NCBI RefSeq assembly: GCF_000236035.1
Contig: NZ_JH393257.1
Coordinates: 1,505,171 to 1,569,170, forward strand
Direction of reading: 5' to 3'
DNA length: 64,000 nt
Source: Vreelandella boliviensis LC1
GTDB taxonomy: Bacteria > Pseudomonadota > Gammaproteobacteria > Pseudomonadales > Halomonadaceae
The notes beneath the pieces are model-generated. The model was not told where the DNA came from and made no database searches. It was given only the letters and a program-made list of their open reading frames with translations. Both the position numbers and the translations under genes were made by a program. Of this stretch, positions 37,743-45,283 are shown in pieces (the first letter of the stretch is position 1; each line of letters starts with the position of its first letter).

Positions 37743-38708
37743 CTATAGGCCGTCCAGGGCGGAGGGGGCTGGTGTTATCAGCTCCCTGGTAAGTTGCCGC
37801 AACCAGTGGATGCCCGAATCGTGATCCTTCCTTTCATCCCAGCACAGGCAGACTTTGAACGCTGGGACGTCCAGAGGCAGGGCGTAGAACTTCAGGCTAT
37901 TGTTGCGGCAAACGACCCTGGCCGCGCTCTCTGTGACCACGCAGAGCAGCGTTGTCGATACCAATATTTCCTGCAGGGGGTTGATGTAGGGCGTCTTGGC
38001 GACGATTTTTCGCTCCAACCCCAGTTCCCGCAGCTTTTCATTGATGAGCAGCGGGCTGTCCTCGCGATGGGATAAAGCCACCTGCGGGGAGTTTAAAAAC
38101 GCCTCAAGAGTGATGGCGCTGCCCTCGCCATGAAAGGTGGCATCGCCCACACAGCCAATCACATCATCAAACAGGTACTCGTGGTGCGAGGTGAGCGGCA
38201 AGGTTTCGAGCTGCACCACCGCAAGATCAATATCGTGCTCTTGCAGAACCTGCTGGGCGCCTTCCGCGCTGGCGATGCGCGTGGAGAGCATGTTGAAACA
38301 CACATCGGGCGCGTGTTCCAAGCAGTGCTGGATAAGTTTGGGTTGCAGTTGCTGGCTGACATAGTCCACCAGGCTGACACGAAACTCCCGCTTCGATGTG
38401 GCGGGAGCAAACTCGCTGTTGCTGTGAACCGCCTGATCAAGGTAGAACAGCCCTTTGGCCACCGCGGCGTCCATCTGCCGGGCAAGCGGGGTGGGCTGCA
38501 TCCCGTCCAGCGTCTTGATGAACAGCGGGTCGTCCATTAACAGGCGCAGCTTTTTCAGCGAGTGGCTGACCGCCGGTTGCGTCAAGCAGAGCGCCTCTGC
38601 GGTCAGCGTCAAACTCCGTTTCCCATAAAGCGTGTGAAAGACCAAGAGTAAATTGAGATTTATCTTATTGAGTCTGCTCGCCAGCTTCATATGGGGGGTG
38701 TCAGCCAT
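37743..38708 (-). CDS. LysR-family transcriptional regulator
   Basis: DNA-binding regulator, 321 residues. The N-terminal winged helix (about 11-70) has NLLLVFHTLYGKRSLTLTAE and QPAVSHSLKKLRLLMDDPLF; a substrate-binding domain follows. The C-terminal half is NodD/PcaQ-like. It lies between the flavoenzyme and the second DctP gene, on the same strand as the latter, and probably regulates both TRAP-related units. No binding site was identified with confidence. Confidence 0.9.
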   Translation of the reverse strand: MADTPHMKLASRLNKINLNLLLVFHTLYGKRSLTLTAEALCLTQPAVSHSLKKLRLLMDDPLFIKTLDGMQPTPLARQMDAAVAKGLFYLDQAVHSNSEFAPATSKREFRVSLVDYVSQQLQPKLIQHCLEHAPDVCFNMLSTRIASAEGAQQVLQEHDIDLAVVQLETLPLTSHHEYLFDDVIGCVGDATFHGEGSAITLEAFLNSPQVALSHREDSPLLINEKLRELGLERKIVAKTPYINPLQEILVSTTLLCVVTESAARVVCRNNSLKFYALPLDVPAFKVCLCWDERKDHDSGIHWLRQLTRELITPAPSALDGL

Positions 38709-38736
38709 CAGGCGTGTCTCTTAATCAGCAGGCGAG

Positions 38737-39732
38737 TTACTTGAGCGCTTCCTGAATGCGCGGCAGGTAATCACCGAATTGCTCGCCGTACTTCTCATAC
38801 ACCGGCGCCACGGCGGCTTGGAAGGCTTCCATATCCGGATTGTCGTTGATCTCCATGCCGGCATCACGCAGCGCTTGCAGCTGTTCGCTCTCCATCTCTG
38901 CGTTCACTTGGCGCTCATGCTCGGCGGCTTCCTGGGCTGCCGCTAGCAATACTTCCTGGGCGTTTTCAGGCAGTTGGTTCCAGGCGGGCATGCCCATGAC
39001 AAAAATCGCCGGGGCGTAGGTGTGGCGGGAAAGGGTCATGTAGTTCTGGGTTTCATCCAGGTTGAACGAGTGAATCACGTTCACCGGGTTCTCCTGGCCA
39101 TCGATAGTGCCTTGCTGCATGGCGGTAAGGGCTTCAGTCCATGCCATAGGAATCGCGTTGGCGCCCAGCTCGCGGAAGGTGTCGGTGTAGACCGGGTTCT
39201 CCATCACGCGGATACGCAGGCCATCCAGGTCTTGCGGTGTGTTAATTGCCCGCTCGCTGTTGGTCAGGTTGCGGAAGCCGCGCTCGGCGTAGGCCATGCC
39301 TTTCAGATTCACCTCAGAAAGCTTATCGAGCAGCTCCTGGCCAATCGGGCCATCGAGCACTTCGTAAGCGGCTTCCGGGGAAGGGAACAGGAAAGGCAGT
39401 TCAAATACCGCCATCTCTTCAACAAAGTTGGCTACCGGACCGTTGGTAATCACGCCCATATCGACGGTGCCGATCTGCATGCCTTCCAGCAGCGTGCGCT
39501 CGTCACCGAGTGAGGCGTTGGGGTAGATCTCGATATCCACCTTGCCGTCGGTGCGCTCTTCCACTAGCTCTTCAAATTTGGTGGCGGCGATGTGGAAACC
39601 ATCCTGCTCATTAACCACGTGGGCCAGGCGTAGGGTAACGGGATCCATATCAGCAAAATCAGCGGCGTTTGCGGCGCTGACCAGCGCCAGTGAGATGCCC
39701 AGAGCCAGCGTGCTACGTGCAAAAGTTTTCAT
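38737..39732 (-). CDS. TRAP transporter binding protein DctP (copy 2, orphan)
   Basis: Periplasmic binding protein, 331 residues from ATG 39730-39732 (GGGAACAC upstream); earlier in-frame codons lack a ribosome site. The signal peptide ends near SAANA. It shares very long near-identical stretches with the protein at 35009-36046 (for example SLGDERTLLEGMQIGTVDMG, VITNGPVANF, and the C-terminal VAPVYEKYGEQFGDYL with one difference). No DctQM genes accompany it, so it probably works with the membrane subunits at 33225-35008. The tRNA-Arg lies 145 bases upstream on the other strand. Confidence 0.92.
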   Translation of the reverse strand: MKTFARSTLALGISLALVSAANAADFADMDPVTLRLAHVVNEQDGFHIAATKFEELVEERTDGKVDIEIYPNASLGDERTLLEGMQIGTVDMGVITNGPVANFVEEMAVFELPFLFPSPEAAYEVLDGPIGQELLDKLSEVNLKGMAYAERGFRNLTNSERAINTPQDLDGLRIRVMENPVYTDTFRELGANAIPMAWTEALTAMQQGTIDGQENPVNVIHSFNLDETQNYMTLSRHTYAPAIFVMGMPAWNQLPENAQEVLLAAAQEAAEHERQVNAEMESEQLQALRDAGMEINDNPDMEAFQAAVAPVYEKYGEQFGDYLPRIQEALK

Positions 39733-39876
39733 ATTATTGTGTTCCCAATGGACTAAGGTGCAGAAGTGCTTCCAAAGCATGCACCAGAGAGGGGAAAACG
39801 GTCAATCGACCCCGCCTGCAAAACCGCTTCGCGGCTGGACACAGCGCCCCTGCACGGTTACGATACGCACCCACAA

Positions 39877-39953
39877 GCGCCCGTAGCTCAGTTGGATAGA
39901 GTATCGGCCTCCGAAGCCGAGGGTCGCAGGTTCAAATCCTGCCGGGCGCGCCA
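39877..39953 (+). tRNA. tRNA-Arg (anticodon CCG)
   Basis: A 77-base cloverleaf including the encoded CCA. The acceptor stem GCGCCCG pairs fully with CGGGCGC. The D arm is AGCTCAGTTGGATAGAGT; the anticodon stem TCGGC/GCCGA encloses loop CTCCGAA, giving CCG, which reads CGG. The T arm contains GGTTCAAATCC. It marks the edge of the cassette array. Confidence 0.97.
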
Positions 39954-39964
39954 AATTGTAAAAA

Positions 39965-39998
39965 CGGGGCCTGCGAGAAATCGTGGGCCCCTTTTTTG
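39965..39998 (+). terminator. Terminator of tRNA-Arg
   Basis: GGGGCC and GGCCCC flank a 14-base loop region and are followed by six T. It lies 12 bases after the tRNA CCA. Confidence 0.75.
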
Positions 39999-40016
39999 TT
40001 TTGGGCTTGACTGCTA

Positions 40017-40032
40017 TCGGCCAAGAGCAGTC
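40017..40032 (+). repeat. 16-bp repeat at the tRNA-side end of the array
   Basis: TCGGCCAAGAGCAGTC is identical to 46749-46764, and in both places an attC-type GTTATAY box follows after about 20 further, partly conserved bases. Confidence 0.7.
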
Positions 40033-40046
40033 ATTCAGACGAAGCT

Positions 40047-40118
40047 GTATAACGCCTTGGGTAAGCTGCCGGTACGGAGCGCAGCGTAGTGCCGGTCAGT
40101 TTCACCCATTGGTTAGCC
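40047..40118 (-). other. attC site 1
   Basis: Minus-strand reading: R'' GGGCTAAC, then TGGGTGAA pairing with TTACCCA with an unpaired G (the extrahelical base that fixes strand choice), then R' CGTTATAC. 72 bases, directly after the stop of the 40122-40808 gene. This is the most complete attC of the array. Confidence 0.85.
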
Positions 40119-40121
40119 CAT

Positions 40122-40808
40122 TTAGGGGCCAAAACTCGGGCCTGGGTCTGATCTGGGTGGAGTCGGCCGGGGCGGATTATTATCCATCCACAGTTTCAGC
40201 TCACTCAACGAGGCAAACTCCAAGGCTCCAATCGCATCTTCGTCGGGATTCTCAATAATCAGCTCAATACTATCGGTACCACTTTCTTCAAAATCTGATA
40301 GCCACGAAACATACGCCTCAAAATCTTCAAGCTCCAAACCGATATTGCCAGAAAGGAACTCATCAACGAACGATTGATCCTCGCATCTCGGGTCCGGATA
40401 AGCCTTGTCATCAAGACCGTTTTGCTCGCCCCATATCTGTGCATTACAGACTTCATGCGCGTAGCCATTGAGAACTATTGTTCTTTTCTCATCAGGGATC
40501 GACCAAGCTATCAGATGGCACGCCAAGTGTTCACCAAGGAAGGTTTCTTCCCTGCAGAGCGCTTTGCACATTGCCAAACGACGGGGCTTCCTGTTCTCAG
40601 ATCGAATATCAGACTCTTCGTACTTGAATTCTGCCATTGCGAAGCGCGAACCCTCCGACATAAGGCAGTCCGCTCCCAACCAAGCGTCTTGACCATCAAG
40701 TGGCGCACCGATAAACCTCTTGCCTTCGCCTTCGGCGGCCTTTTTCAACCGGCTCACGAAAACATTCATGACCGATAGCTCATGCTTTCTCTTTAGTGGG
40801 CTGGTCAT
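40122..40808 (-). CDS. Cassette gene, unknown protein, 228 aa (possible PD-(D/E)xK-like core)
   Basis: Unrecognised protein of 228 residues; GGGAG lies about 10 bases upstream of the ATG at 40806-40808, with a second ATG 13 codons in. The N-terminal third contains DAWLGADCLMSEGSRF followed by MAEFKYEES. A hydrophobic strand ending in E-x-K after an upstream Asp is what a PD-(D/E)xK nuclease core looks like, but the rest is not diagnostic. The remainder is acidic and Trp-containing with conserved cysteines (CKALC), and the tail is proline-rich (PPRPTPPRSDPGP). It is the last cassette before the tRNA, with attC site 1 three bases after the stop. Confidence 0.6.
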   Translation of the reverse strand: MTSPLKRKHELSVMNVFVSRLKKAAEGEGKRFIGAPLDGQDAWLGADCLMSEGSRFAMAEFKYEESDIRSENRKPRRLAMCKALCREETFLGEHLACHLIAWSIPDEKRTIVLNGYAHEVCNAQIWGEQNGLDDKAYPDPRCEDQSFVDEFLSGNIGLELEDFEAYVSWLSDFEESGTDSIELIIENPDEDAIGALEFASLSELKLWMDNNPPRPTPPRSDPGPSFGP

Positions 40809-40834
40809 CCCGAAATTACTCCCTTTCTTGCACT

Positions 40835-40910
40835 GGCTAACGCTTGCATAAACGGCGGCCTGACAAGGCCGTCCGGTGGAGGCCCTTCAGGCCGGAACGA
40901 ATTTGATGCA
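40835..40910 (-). other. attC site 2 (outer box degenerate)
   Basis: R' GCGTTAGCC is good; the R'' side reads GCATCAAAT instead of an AAC core. CCGGCCTGAAGGGCC and the CGGCCTTGTCAGGCCG stem fill the centre, and the arm GCATCAAATTCG matches CGTTTATGC imperfectly. It lies just after the 40919-41239 gene. Confidence 0.65.
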
Positions 40911-40918
40911 ATTCTGAC

Positions 40919-41239
40919 CTAATGTGCGCCTAAAAAACCCAATGCCTGTGTGATCGCTTCGTCAGCAGTGTCGCGATCAGTCCATGCAGCGTTCGGGAAG
41001 GGAACCCAGACTTGGAAGTCTGTAGGCTTCTTCGAGAACTTTCCGTTAACGACGGGGTATGAAGGCTGCAGATGGAAGTAATCTTTGTAATACACACTAG
41101 TGCTAAAACGACTCGATTGGAGATCATGCAACACTTCGATTCGAAACTGGGTGTCTTCTCCGCCATACGGCATTACGAACTCCACGATCTTAGCGACTTC
41201 GTAGAACTCACTGCAGTTTGTATAAGCGTTTGATTGAAT
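40919..41239 (-). CDS. Cassette gene, small unknown protein, probable ATT start
   Basis: No recognised family. Read from the conventional GTG at 41183-41185 the product has 88 residues, but there is no ribosome site there. Eighteen in-frame codons upstream, ATT (41237-41239) lies 7 bases after a perfect AAGGAGG (41247-41253 on the complement) and 30-odd bases after attC site 3, exactly where cassette genes start. ATA (41240-41242) is the alternative. The product would then have 106 residues beginning (M)QSNAYTNCSEFYEV. It is aromatic-rich (SVYYKDYFHLQPSY) with a C-terminal ADEAITQALGFLGAH. The start codon is inference. Confidence 0.6.
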   Translation of the reverse strand: MQSNAYTNCSEFYEVAKIVEFVMPYGGEDTQFRIEVLHDLQSSRFSTSVYYKDYFHLQPSYPVVNGKFSKKPTDFQVWVPFPNAAWTDRDTADEAITQALGFLGAH

Positions 41240-41275
41240 TATGACTCCTCCTTTTGTAAATACCGCGGTGCATAC

Positions 41276-41370
41276 GCTCTAACGCTGCGCTCTGCGGCAA
41301 GTTTGGAGCGCAGCAGAAAATTTGTCCGGCAGCAGCGCCTTGACAGGCAGAAGGTCATAGGTGTTATGCC
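41276..41370 (-). other. attC site 3
   Basis: Minus strand: R'' GGCATAAC, R' GCGTTAGAGC, 95 bases apart, with central GCTGCGCTCC/AGAGCGCAGC complementarity. It follows the 583-residue gene and precedes the ribosome site of the next cassette. Confidence 0.75.
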
Positions 41371-41391
41371 AACCTGCCTACAGATCTCACT

Positions 41392-43143
41392 TTACGGCTT
41401 TTCGAACAGTAATTTTCCAACCCACCAAATCGATTGGCCAAAATTGGATATTAACTGCTCTCCTTGCCGTAAAAACGAGTTGCTATCGTCAATCCCAGCG
41501 AGCTTTAACGCATCCCCAATCTTCGAGCTGGTAGGATGAGCATCACCTACTCGCATATCATAAGCCCCCGCAATTGGACCAAATACTTCACGAGCTTTTT
41601 CGGGGCCCACCTTTTGAGCCAGTACATCCTCAAGGAGTTTATTTGACCCCAGTTTATCCTTGTTTGAATGTGTTGAAAGTTTACGAAGCTCACGCATATC
41701 CAACCTATCAGAAAAAATGCGAACGAGTTCTTTTGCCAATCGTAGAAGAGATGCCTGATCCTTACTGGCGAATCGAGATATATGCTTCATAGCTTCTAAG
41801 CGGTTTATGTCATGCGTAAAAAGCGGAACGTCAAAGACGTCTCGAAAACCGTTTTCAAGCATAGCCATAACCTCGAAAAAAAGCTCCTCCACAGCGTGGG
41901 TAGATGCCGGTTGAGCTTTCACTTGCGCATCCAATAACTCGCTTGAAACCTTCCCATCTGGAACGACATTTTGGGCCGCCCAGATATGCTGCTCCCATGC
42001 AGGAAGACGAGCTATGTCGTAAGCGTAGATGGTAATTAAATCCGAAGAGTTTATCCCAAAGTGAATCGAATACCCGGAAGTCGATTTTATGCAGCCAGTT
42101 CCTGCTGTATACCACCCAAGCGAAAAACCGCGGAGTTCAAGAAGCTCGTTAACAATGCTGGACCGAAACCACAACCATCTACCAATGTCTTCACTATCCA
42201 ATTGGGAAGACGCCAAACGAGTGCCATCAGTTTCCACTATGAATTGAGGCAGGTTTTTATCTGCATCTCCTCTTACGCGCGTGCTAATCCCTTGGTGATC
42301 TATCCATTCATCTCGCCAGAACTCCCCCTCCACTCGGACACCTTCATAGCCACCTTTGTGTCCTCGGGAATTTTCATAATCTGTGTTTTCGTTGGTTTCT
42401 GGCCCCATCACGGGAGCATCTTCATCTTCGTCTACATCTGTTCGCCAAGCGCGGAACATCGCCCAGCTTCCGCCAAAAACGTCATTGATGTTGCGAATCA
42501 GTAGTTCATATCGACCACCATCTCGCTCTTCTTGATGACTCTCTAAACCCGCATAGTGACTAGTTTCAAGAGAGGTTACATTTTCCACTCTTTGACGGTA
42601 GTAAGAGAGTCGTAACGCCAGGTTCCTAGCTGCTAAGTAATCCAGCAAGTATTCTCTTTTGATTTCGATCTGGCGTTGCTCACCGTTTTCATCGAGAACC
42701 TCACGAGCAACAACTATAAAATTCTCTTCAGGTCTAACCCAATGACCTCCCTCTTTTATGAGGCGGAGAGCTGCGACAAGATCGGGATTCAATATCCATT
42801 GTCTTCCACCGACTACTGGTAGAGGCAATTCTAAGACCAAATGAACACCTATCGGCTCTTTATCGTTATATTGGTATTCATCAATAGTCGAGTAGTCCCC
42901 ATCCTCGTATGCGTAAGGGCCAATTGTCCTACTAAGTCCGATATCACCCCAACTCAATTTCTCAGCGATCTCACGGTTTTCTGGTAAAAACGCAACGGAC
43001 CCACAGCCAAAAAACTCGTTGCTGTAGCCCAAACTCTTAACGTTACCGTGCTCGTTATCTACAGCCGCTCTCAAAGGTACCCAAGTCGATTTAGAAAATG
43101 TACGACGGGTCTCTTTCTTTTGAAGAATCCAATCTTGATCCAT
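41392..43143 (-). CDS. Cassette gene, unknown 583-aa protein with C-terminal RxxxxH motif
   Basis: Not recognised as a known family. ATG 43141-43143 has AAGGAG 11 bases before it, just beyond attC site 4. The N-terminal 330 residues are mixed alpha/beta, rich in Trp, Tyr and acidic residues (LVLELPLPVVGGRQW, GGSWAMFRAWRTDVDEDED). From about 420 on it is helical (THAVEELFFEVMAML). Near the end MRVGDAHPTS (R531-H536) fits the RxxxxH motif of HEPN ribonucleases in a helical setting. At 583 residues it is large for a cassette. An abortive-infection or RNase role would be compatible but is not shown. Confidence 0.65.
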   Translation of the reverse strand: MDQDWILQKKETRRTFSKSTWVPLRAAVDNEHGNVKSLGYSNEFFGCGSVAFLPENREIAEKLSWGDIGLSRTIGPYAYEDGDYSTIDEYQYNDKEPIGVHLVLELPLPVVGGRQWILNPDLVAALRLIKEGGHWVRPEENFIVVAREVLDENGEQRQIEIKREYLLDYLAARNLALRLSYYRQRVENVTSLETSHYAGLESHQEERDGGRYELLIRNINDVFGGSWAMFRAWRTDVDEDEDAPVMGPETNENTDYENSRGHKGGYEGVRVEGEFWRDEWIDHQGISTRVRGDADKNLPQFIVETDGTRLASSQLDSEDIGRWLWFRSSIVNELLELRGFSLGWYTAGTGCIKSTSGYSIHFGINSSDLITIYAYDIARLPAWEQHIWAAQNVVPDGKVSSELLDAQVKAQPASTHAVEELFFEVMAMLENGFRDVFDVPLFTHDINRLEAMKHISRFASKDQASLLRLAKELVRIFSDRLDMRELRKLSTHSNKDKLGSNKLLEDVLAQKVGPEKAREVFGPIAGAYDMRVGDAHPTSSKIGDALKLAGIDDSNSFLRQGEQLISNFGQSIWWVGKLLFEKP

Positions 43144-43161
43144 CTGTGATTAGTCTCCTTA

Positions 43162-43250
43162 GGCATAACGCCAGCCATAAGCGGCGCCCCGACAGGGGCG
43201 TCCGGTGGAGGGCCATCGGCCCGGAACAACCTTAATGGTCTTGTTATGCA
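43162..43250 (-). other. attC site 4
   Basis: Minus strand: R'' GCATAAC and R' GTTATGCC are exact complements over seven bases, 89 bases overall. CCATTAAG pairs with CTTATGG with one unpaired base. The TAA stop of the 43244-43852 gene is inside R'' (GCATAAC), the usual arrangement for cassettes. Confidence 0.87.
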
Positions 43251-43852
43251 TTTTTGCATTTAACAACATAAGCCTTATGGGTGTCTGCTAAACCCAAATT
43301 GCAGTTGGCAATTGCGTACAAGTAACCCAGCCTTGAATGTCCCTCGATTAGTTGCATTCCCGACCCTATATCTGAGTAGCCGGGTATAACGTCATGAGGA
43401 AAACTCTTTACATCTAAAAAAACTGGTGGTGTTCGCCAAGTTCCATGACTCTTCCAGTGATCTTTGTCTTTTTCGAGGCAAGGGAGTTGTTCATACGCGA
43501 TATAGCTTGCACCTTCTGCAACATAACTTCGATAATCACCTATGACTCTTACTTCTCGAAGCTTCTCTAACGATAAATCCTCTAGCACAATGTTAATATC
43601 GTCAAAATCAATCCAGCCATAGTTATTTACACAATTACGATCATAGTAGAGCCCATAGAGCCACTGTTCCAAAACAGCTTTAGGTATATTAAACCGTTTT
43701 TTTAATCGAAGATAATAATTTTCAACTGATTCATCTGAAATGTTAAAACTGTTGAAATCACGATATGGCTTGAGGTCTTTCCAGCTGTCGCTGGTTCTTT
43801 CCCATTCGACGTCATCAATATATAAACGCCTTACTTCAATTTCAGATAGCAC
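43244..43852 (-). CDS. Cassette gene, unknown protein, 202 aa
   Basis: No firm family. GTG at 43850-43852 is taken as start because AGGAGG lies 5 bases before it; the ATG at 43868-43870 is part of the attC R' box and lies upstream of that ribosome site. The C-terminal half contains TPPVFLDVKSF and then GMQLIEGHSRLGYLYAI, a pattern reminiscent of ParB/sulfiredoxin-like folds, where an (E/D)GHxR loop follows a beta strand. This is only a resemblance. The N-terminal half is charged and rich in Tyr and Asp. It ends inside attC site 4. Confidence 0.65.
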   Translation of the reverse strand: MLSEIEVRRLYIDDVEWERTSDSWKDLKPYRDFNSFNISDESVENYYLRLKKRFNIPKAVLEQWLYGLYYDRNCVNNYGWIDFDDINIVLEDLSLEKLREVRVIGDYRSYVAEGASYIAYEQLPCLEKDKDHWKSHGTWRTPPVFLDVKSFPHDVIPGYSDIGSGMQLIEGHSRLGYLYAIANCNLGLADTHKAYVVKCKNA

Positions 43853-43866
43853 CAAAACCTCCTGAT

Positions 43867-43948
43867 GCATAACGCTCGGCTAAACGGCGCGAACGAAGTG
43901 AGTATCCAGCGGAGTGAAAAGGAGCGAACTTGAGCCTCTTGTTAGGCA
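43867..43948 (-). other. attC site 5
   Basis: Minus strand: R'' GCCTAAC, R' GCGTTATGC, 82 bases. GGCTCAA pairs with TTTAGCC with an offset base. It lies 3 bases after the stop of the 43951-44595 gene. Confidence 0.82.
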
Positions 43949-43950
43949 TT

Positions 43951-44595
43951 CTATGCTGTTTTTTGCCGTATAAATAAATTGACGCCCTCGAGCATGAGAC
44001 GTATGCGTGCCCTATCTTCTACTTCAGACCACTCCCCGTGAGCGGCGTGATTTCGTATGCCAGACCACGCTGTGATGTCTTTTACATCTTGCTTAGTGAT
44101 AAGCTCTTCCTCTCGCAATGTTTTGCAATAGGAATCTAAGCTAGGTTTTTTACCTCCTAGACTTAAACCTTCTTCTTCGACCCAAGTCCTTAAGAATTCC
44201 TCGAGCGTAGCGCCAATGAGAACCGCAGGCGCTGCGGAATGCACTTTAGGATTTTCGAGTAATGTATTTGATTGCTCCAATAAGTCTGAGACAACATCTA
44301 GTTCGGCTTGTCGCTTGGGACTGATTCCACCAACAAGTCCATTTTCCATATGCGCTATAAATGAACTCAACACTTCGCTTACTACGTTCTTTTGATAAGA
44401 AGTAACGGTGCTGTCCACACTGGAAATTTGCTTCACAAAAGTATTATTCGGACCACCAACTTTCGATAGAAAATCATATATTCGAGCCTTAAGGCCTTTT
44501 AGCTTAGCGCCGTCTGAGTCGCCAAGTTGCTCTACTTCCTTTTTCAAGGCTTTACAGTGAGCAATAACATGTTCAAATTCCATATATATATCCAT
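43951..44595 (-). CDS. Cassette gene, HEPN-like protein, 214 aa
   Basis: All-helical protein of about 214 residues; start taken at ATG 44593-44595, because an ATG at 44617-44619 lies inside the preceding attC; ATG 44581-44583 is also possible. The N-terminal half is coiled-coil-like (HCKALKKEVEQLGD). The C-terminal part has VLIGATLEEFLRTWVEEEG, SLDSYCKTLREEELI and then AWSGIRNHAAHGEW. The IRNHAAHG segment carries the RxxxxH motif (about residues 181-186) of HEPN-domain RNases and related toxin or abortive-infection proteins. The spacing from the preceding helix fits HEPN domains. The activity is inferred, and no partner antitoxin is adjacent. Confidence 0.72.
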   Translation of the reverse strand: MDIYMEFEHVIAHCKALKKEVEQLGDSDGAKLKGLKARIYDFLSKVGGPNNTFVKQISSVDSTVTSYQKNVVSEVLSSFIAHMENGLVGGISPKRQAELDVVSDLLEQSNTLLENPKVHSAAPAVLIGATLEEFLRTWVEEEGLSLGGKKPSLDSYCKTLREEELITKQDVKDITAWSGIRNHAAHGEWSEVEDRARIRLMLEGVNLFIRQKTA

Positions 44596-44601
44596 TGTGA
44601 T

Positions 44602-44645
44602 GCCTAACGCTACCATCACGCGCTTGTCGCGTGCATAGCCTTTTT
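44602..44645 (-). other. attC site 6 (short)
   Basis: Minus strand: R' GCGTTAGGC preceded by GATGGTAGC and a CACGCG/CGCGTG hairpin with a 5-base loop, then GGCTATGC. The R'' box has no clear AAC core. It begins immediately after the TAA at 44644-44646 that ends the reading frame discussed in the next entry. Confidence 0.55.
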
Positions 44646-45213
44646 ATTGAAAGCGTTCAGGGAATTTATTAGCCAGCCTATCAGATATTTCATGTAAATT
44701 TGTTCCAATTGAGTATCGCTCACTATCCCACACCGTGGCCAGAAAACCCTCGCCTGTGTTTTCCCCGCTATTCAAGGGGGAATCATAATTATCCAAGAAA
44801 AGCTGTTCTATGTATTTTGCGATACGGTTTTCGCACTCGTAGAACGTTACATATAGTAGTTCTTATTCCGGCCATTTTTCAGTGATGTGACTTTTTATTC
44901 GTCCCAGTGCAAAGCCTTTGCCAGCATATAAGCAAAGCATTCTATGCATGTCGTGGTCATAACACTCTGTATGCTCAATCCACAAACCGTAGACCCCCAT
45001 CTTTCCTTTGAGGTCAGTCAAATACTCATGAACCGATAGTCCTTCGTCTTCATCTATTTTATCCACGGATAACATCACGCAATAATCACGATTAAATACA
45101 TCGTGCACGGTGATATTTTTACGAAGCTCGTCCGACAAAATAGAATTGAATTTTTCATGATCTAAGCCTTCACATTCACATTGAAGGAACTCTGAATCAC
45201 TCATGTTTGGCAC
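44644..45213 (-). pseudogene. GIY-YIG nuclease-like cassette gene with an in-frame stop
   Basis: GTG at 45211-45213 sits 5 bases after AAAGGAG. The frame runs 116 codons to TAA at 44863-44865, then continues open for another 72 codons to TAA at 44644-44646, next to the attC. The first part has GVYGLWIE (73-80) and CLYAGKGFALGRIKSH (about 94-109), i.e. the GIY and YIG strands plus the conserved Arg and His. The part after the stop has CENRIAKYIEQLFLDNY and then SPLNSG, supplying the catalytic Glu (near 136) and Asn (near 148). So one GIY-YIG domain spans the stop. A single-base change such as AAA, GAA or CAA to TAA explains it; readthrough is the alternative. Confidence 0.75.
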
Positions 45214-45227
45214 AGTTCTCCTTTGGA

Positions 45228-45283
45228 GGCTAACGCTTCAATCAGCCGCCGCGTTAGCGGTCGGTTGCATTGACTTTTTAGCT
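45228..45283 (-). other. attC site 7 (56 bases)
   Basis: Minus strand: TCAAT...CCGC-TAAC-GCGG...ATTGA forms a good stem with bulges, closed by R' GCGTTAGCC and an R'' reading GCTAAAA. The stop codon of the 45238-45807 gene is inside the site. Confidence 0.68.

Noticed and set aside
44700..44885. Plus-strand frame of 61 codons
   Set aside because: It lies antisense to the 72-codon continuation of the GIY-YIG gene, which has far stronger family evidence.
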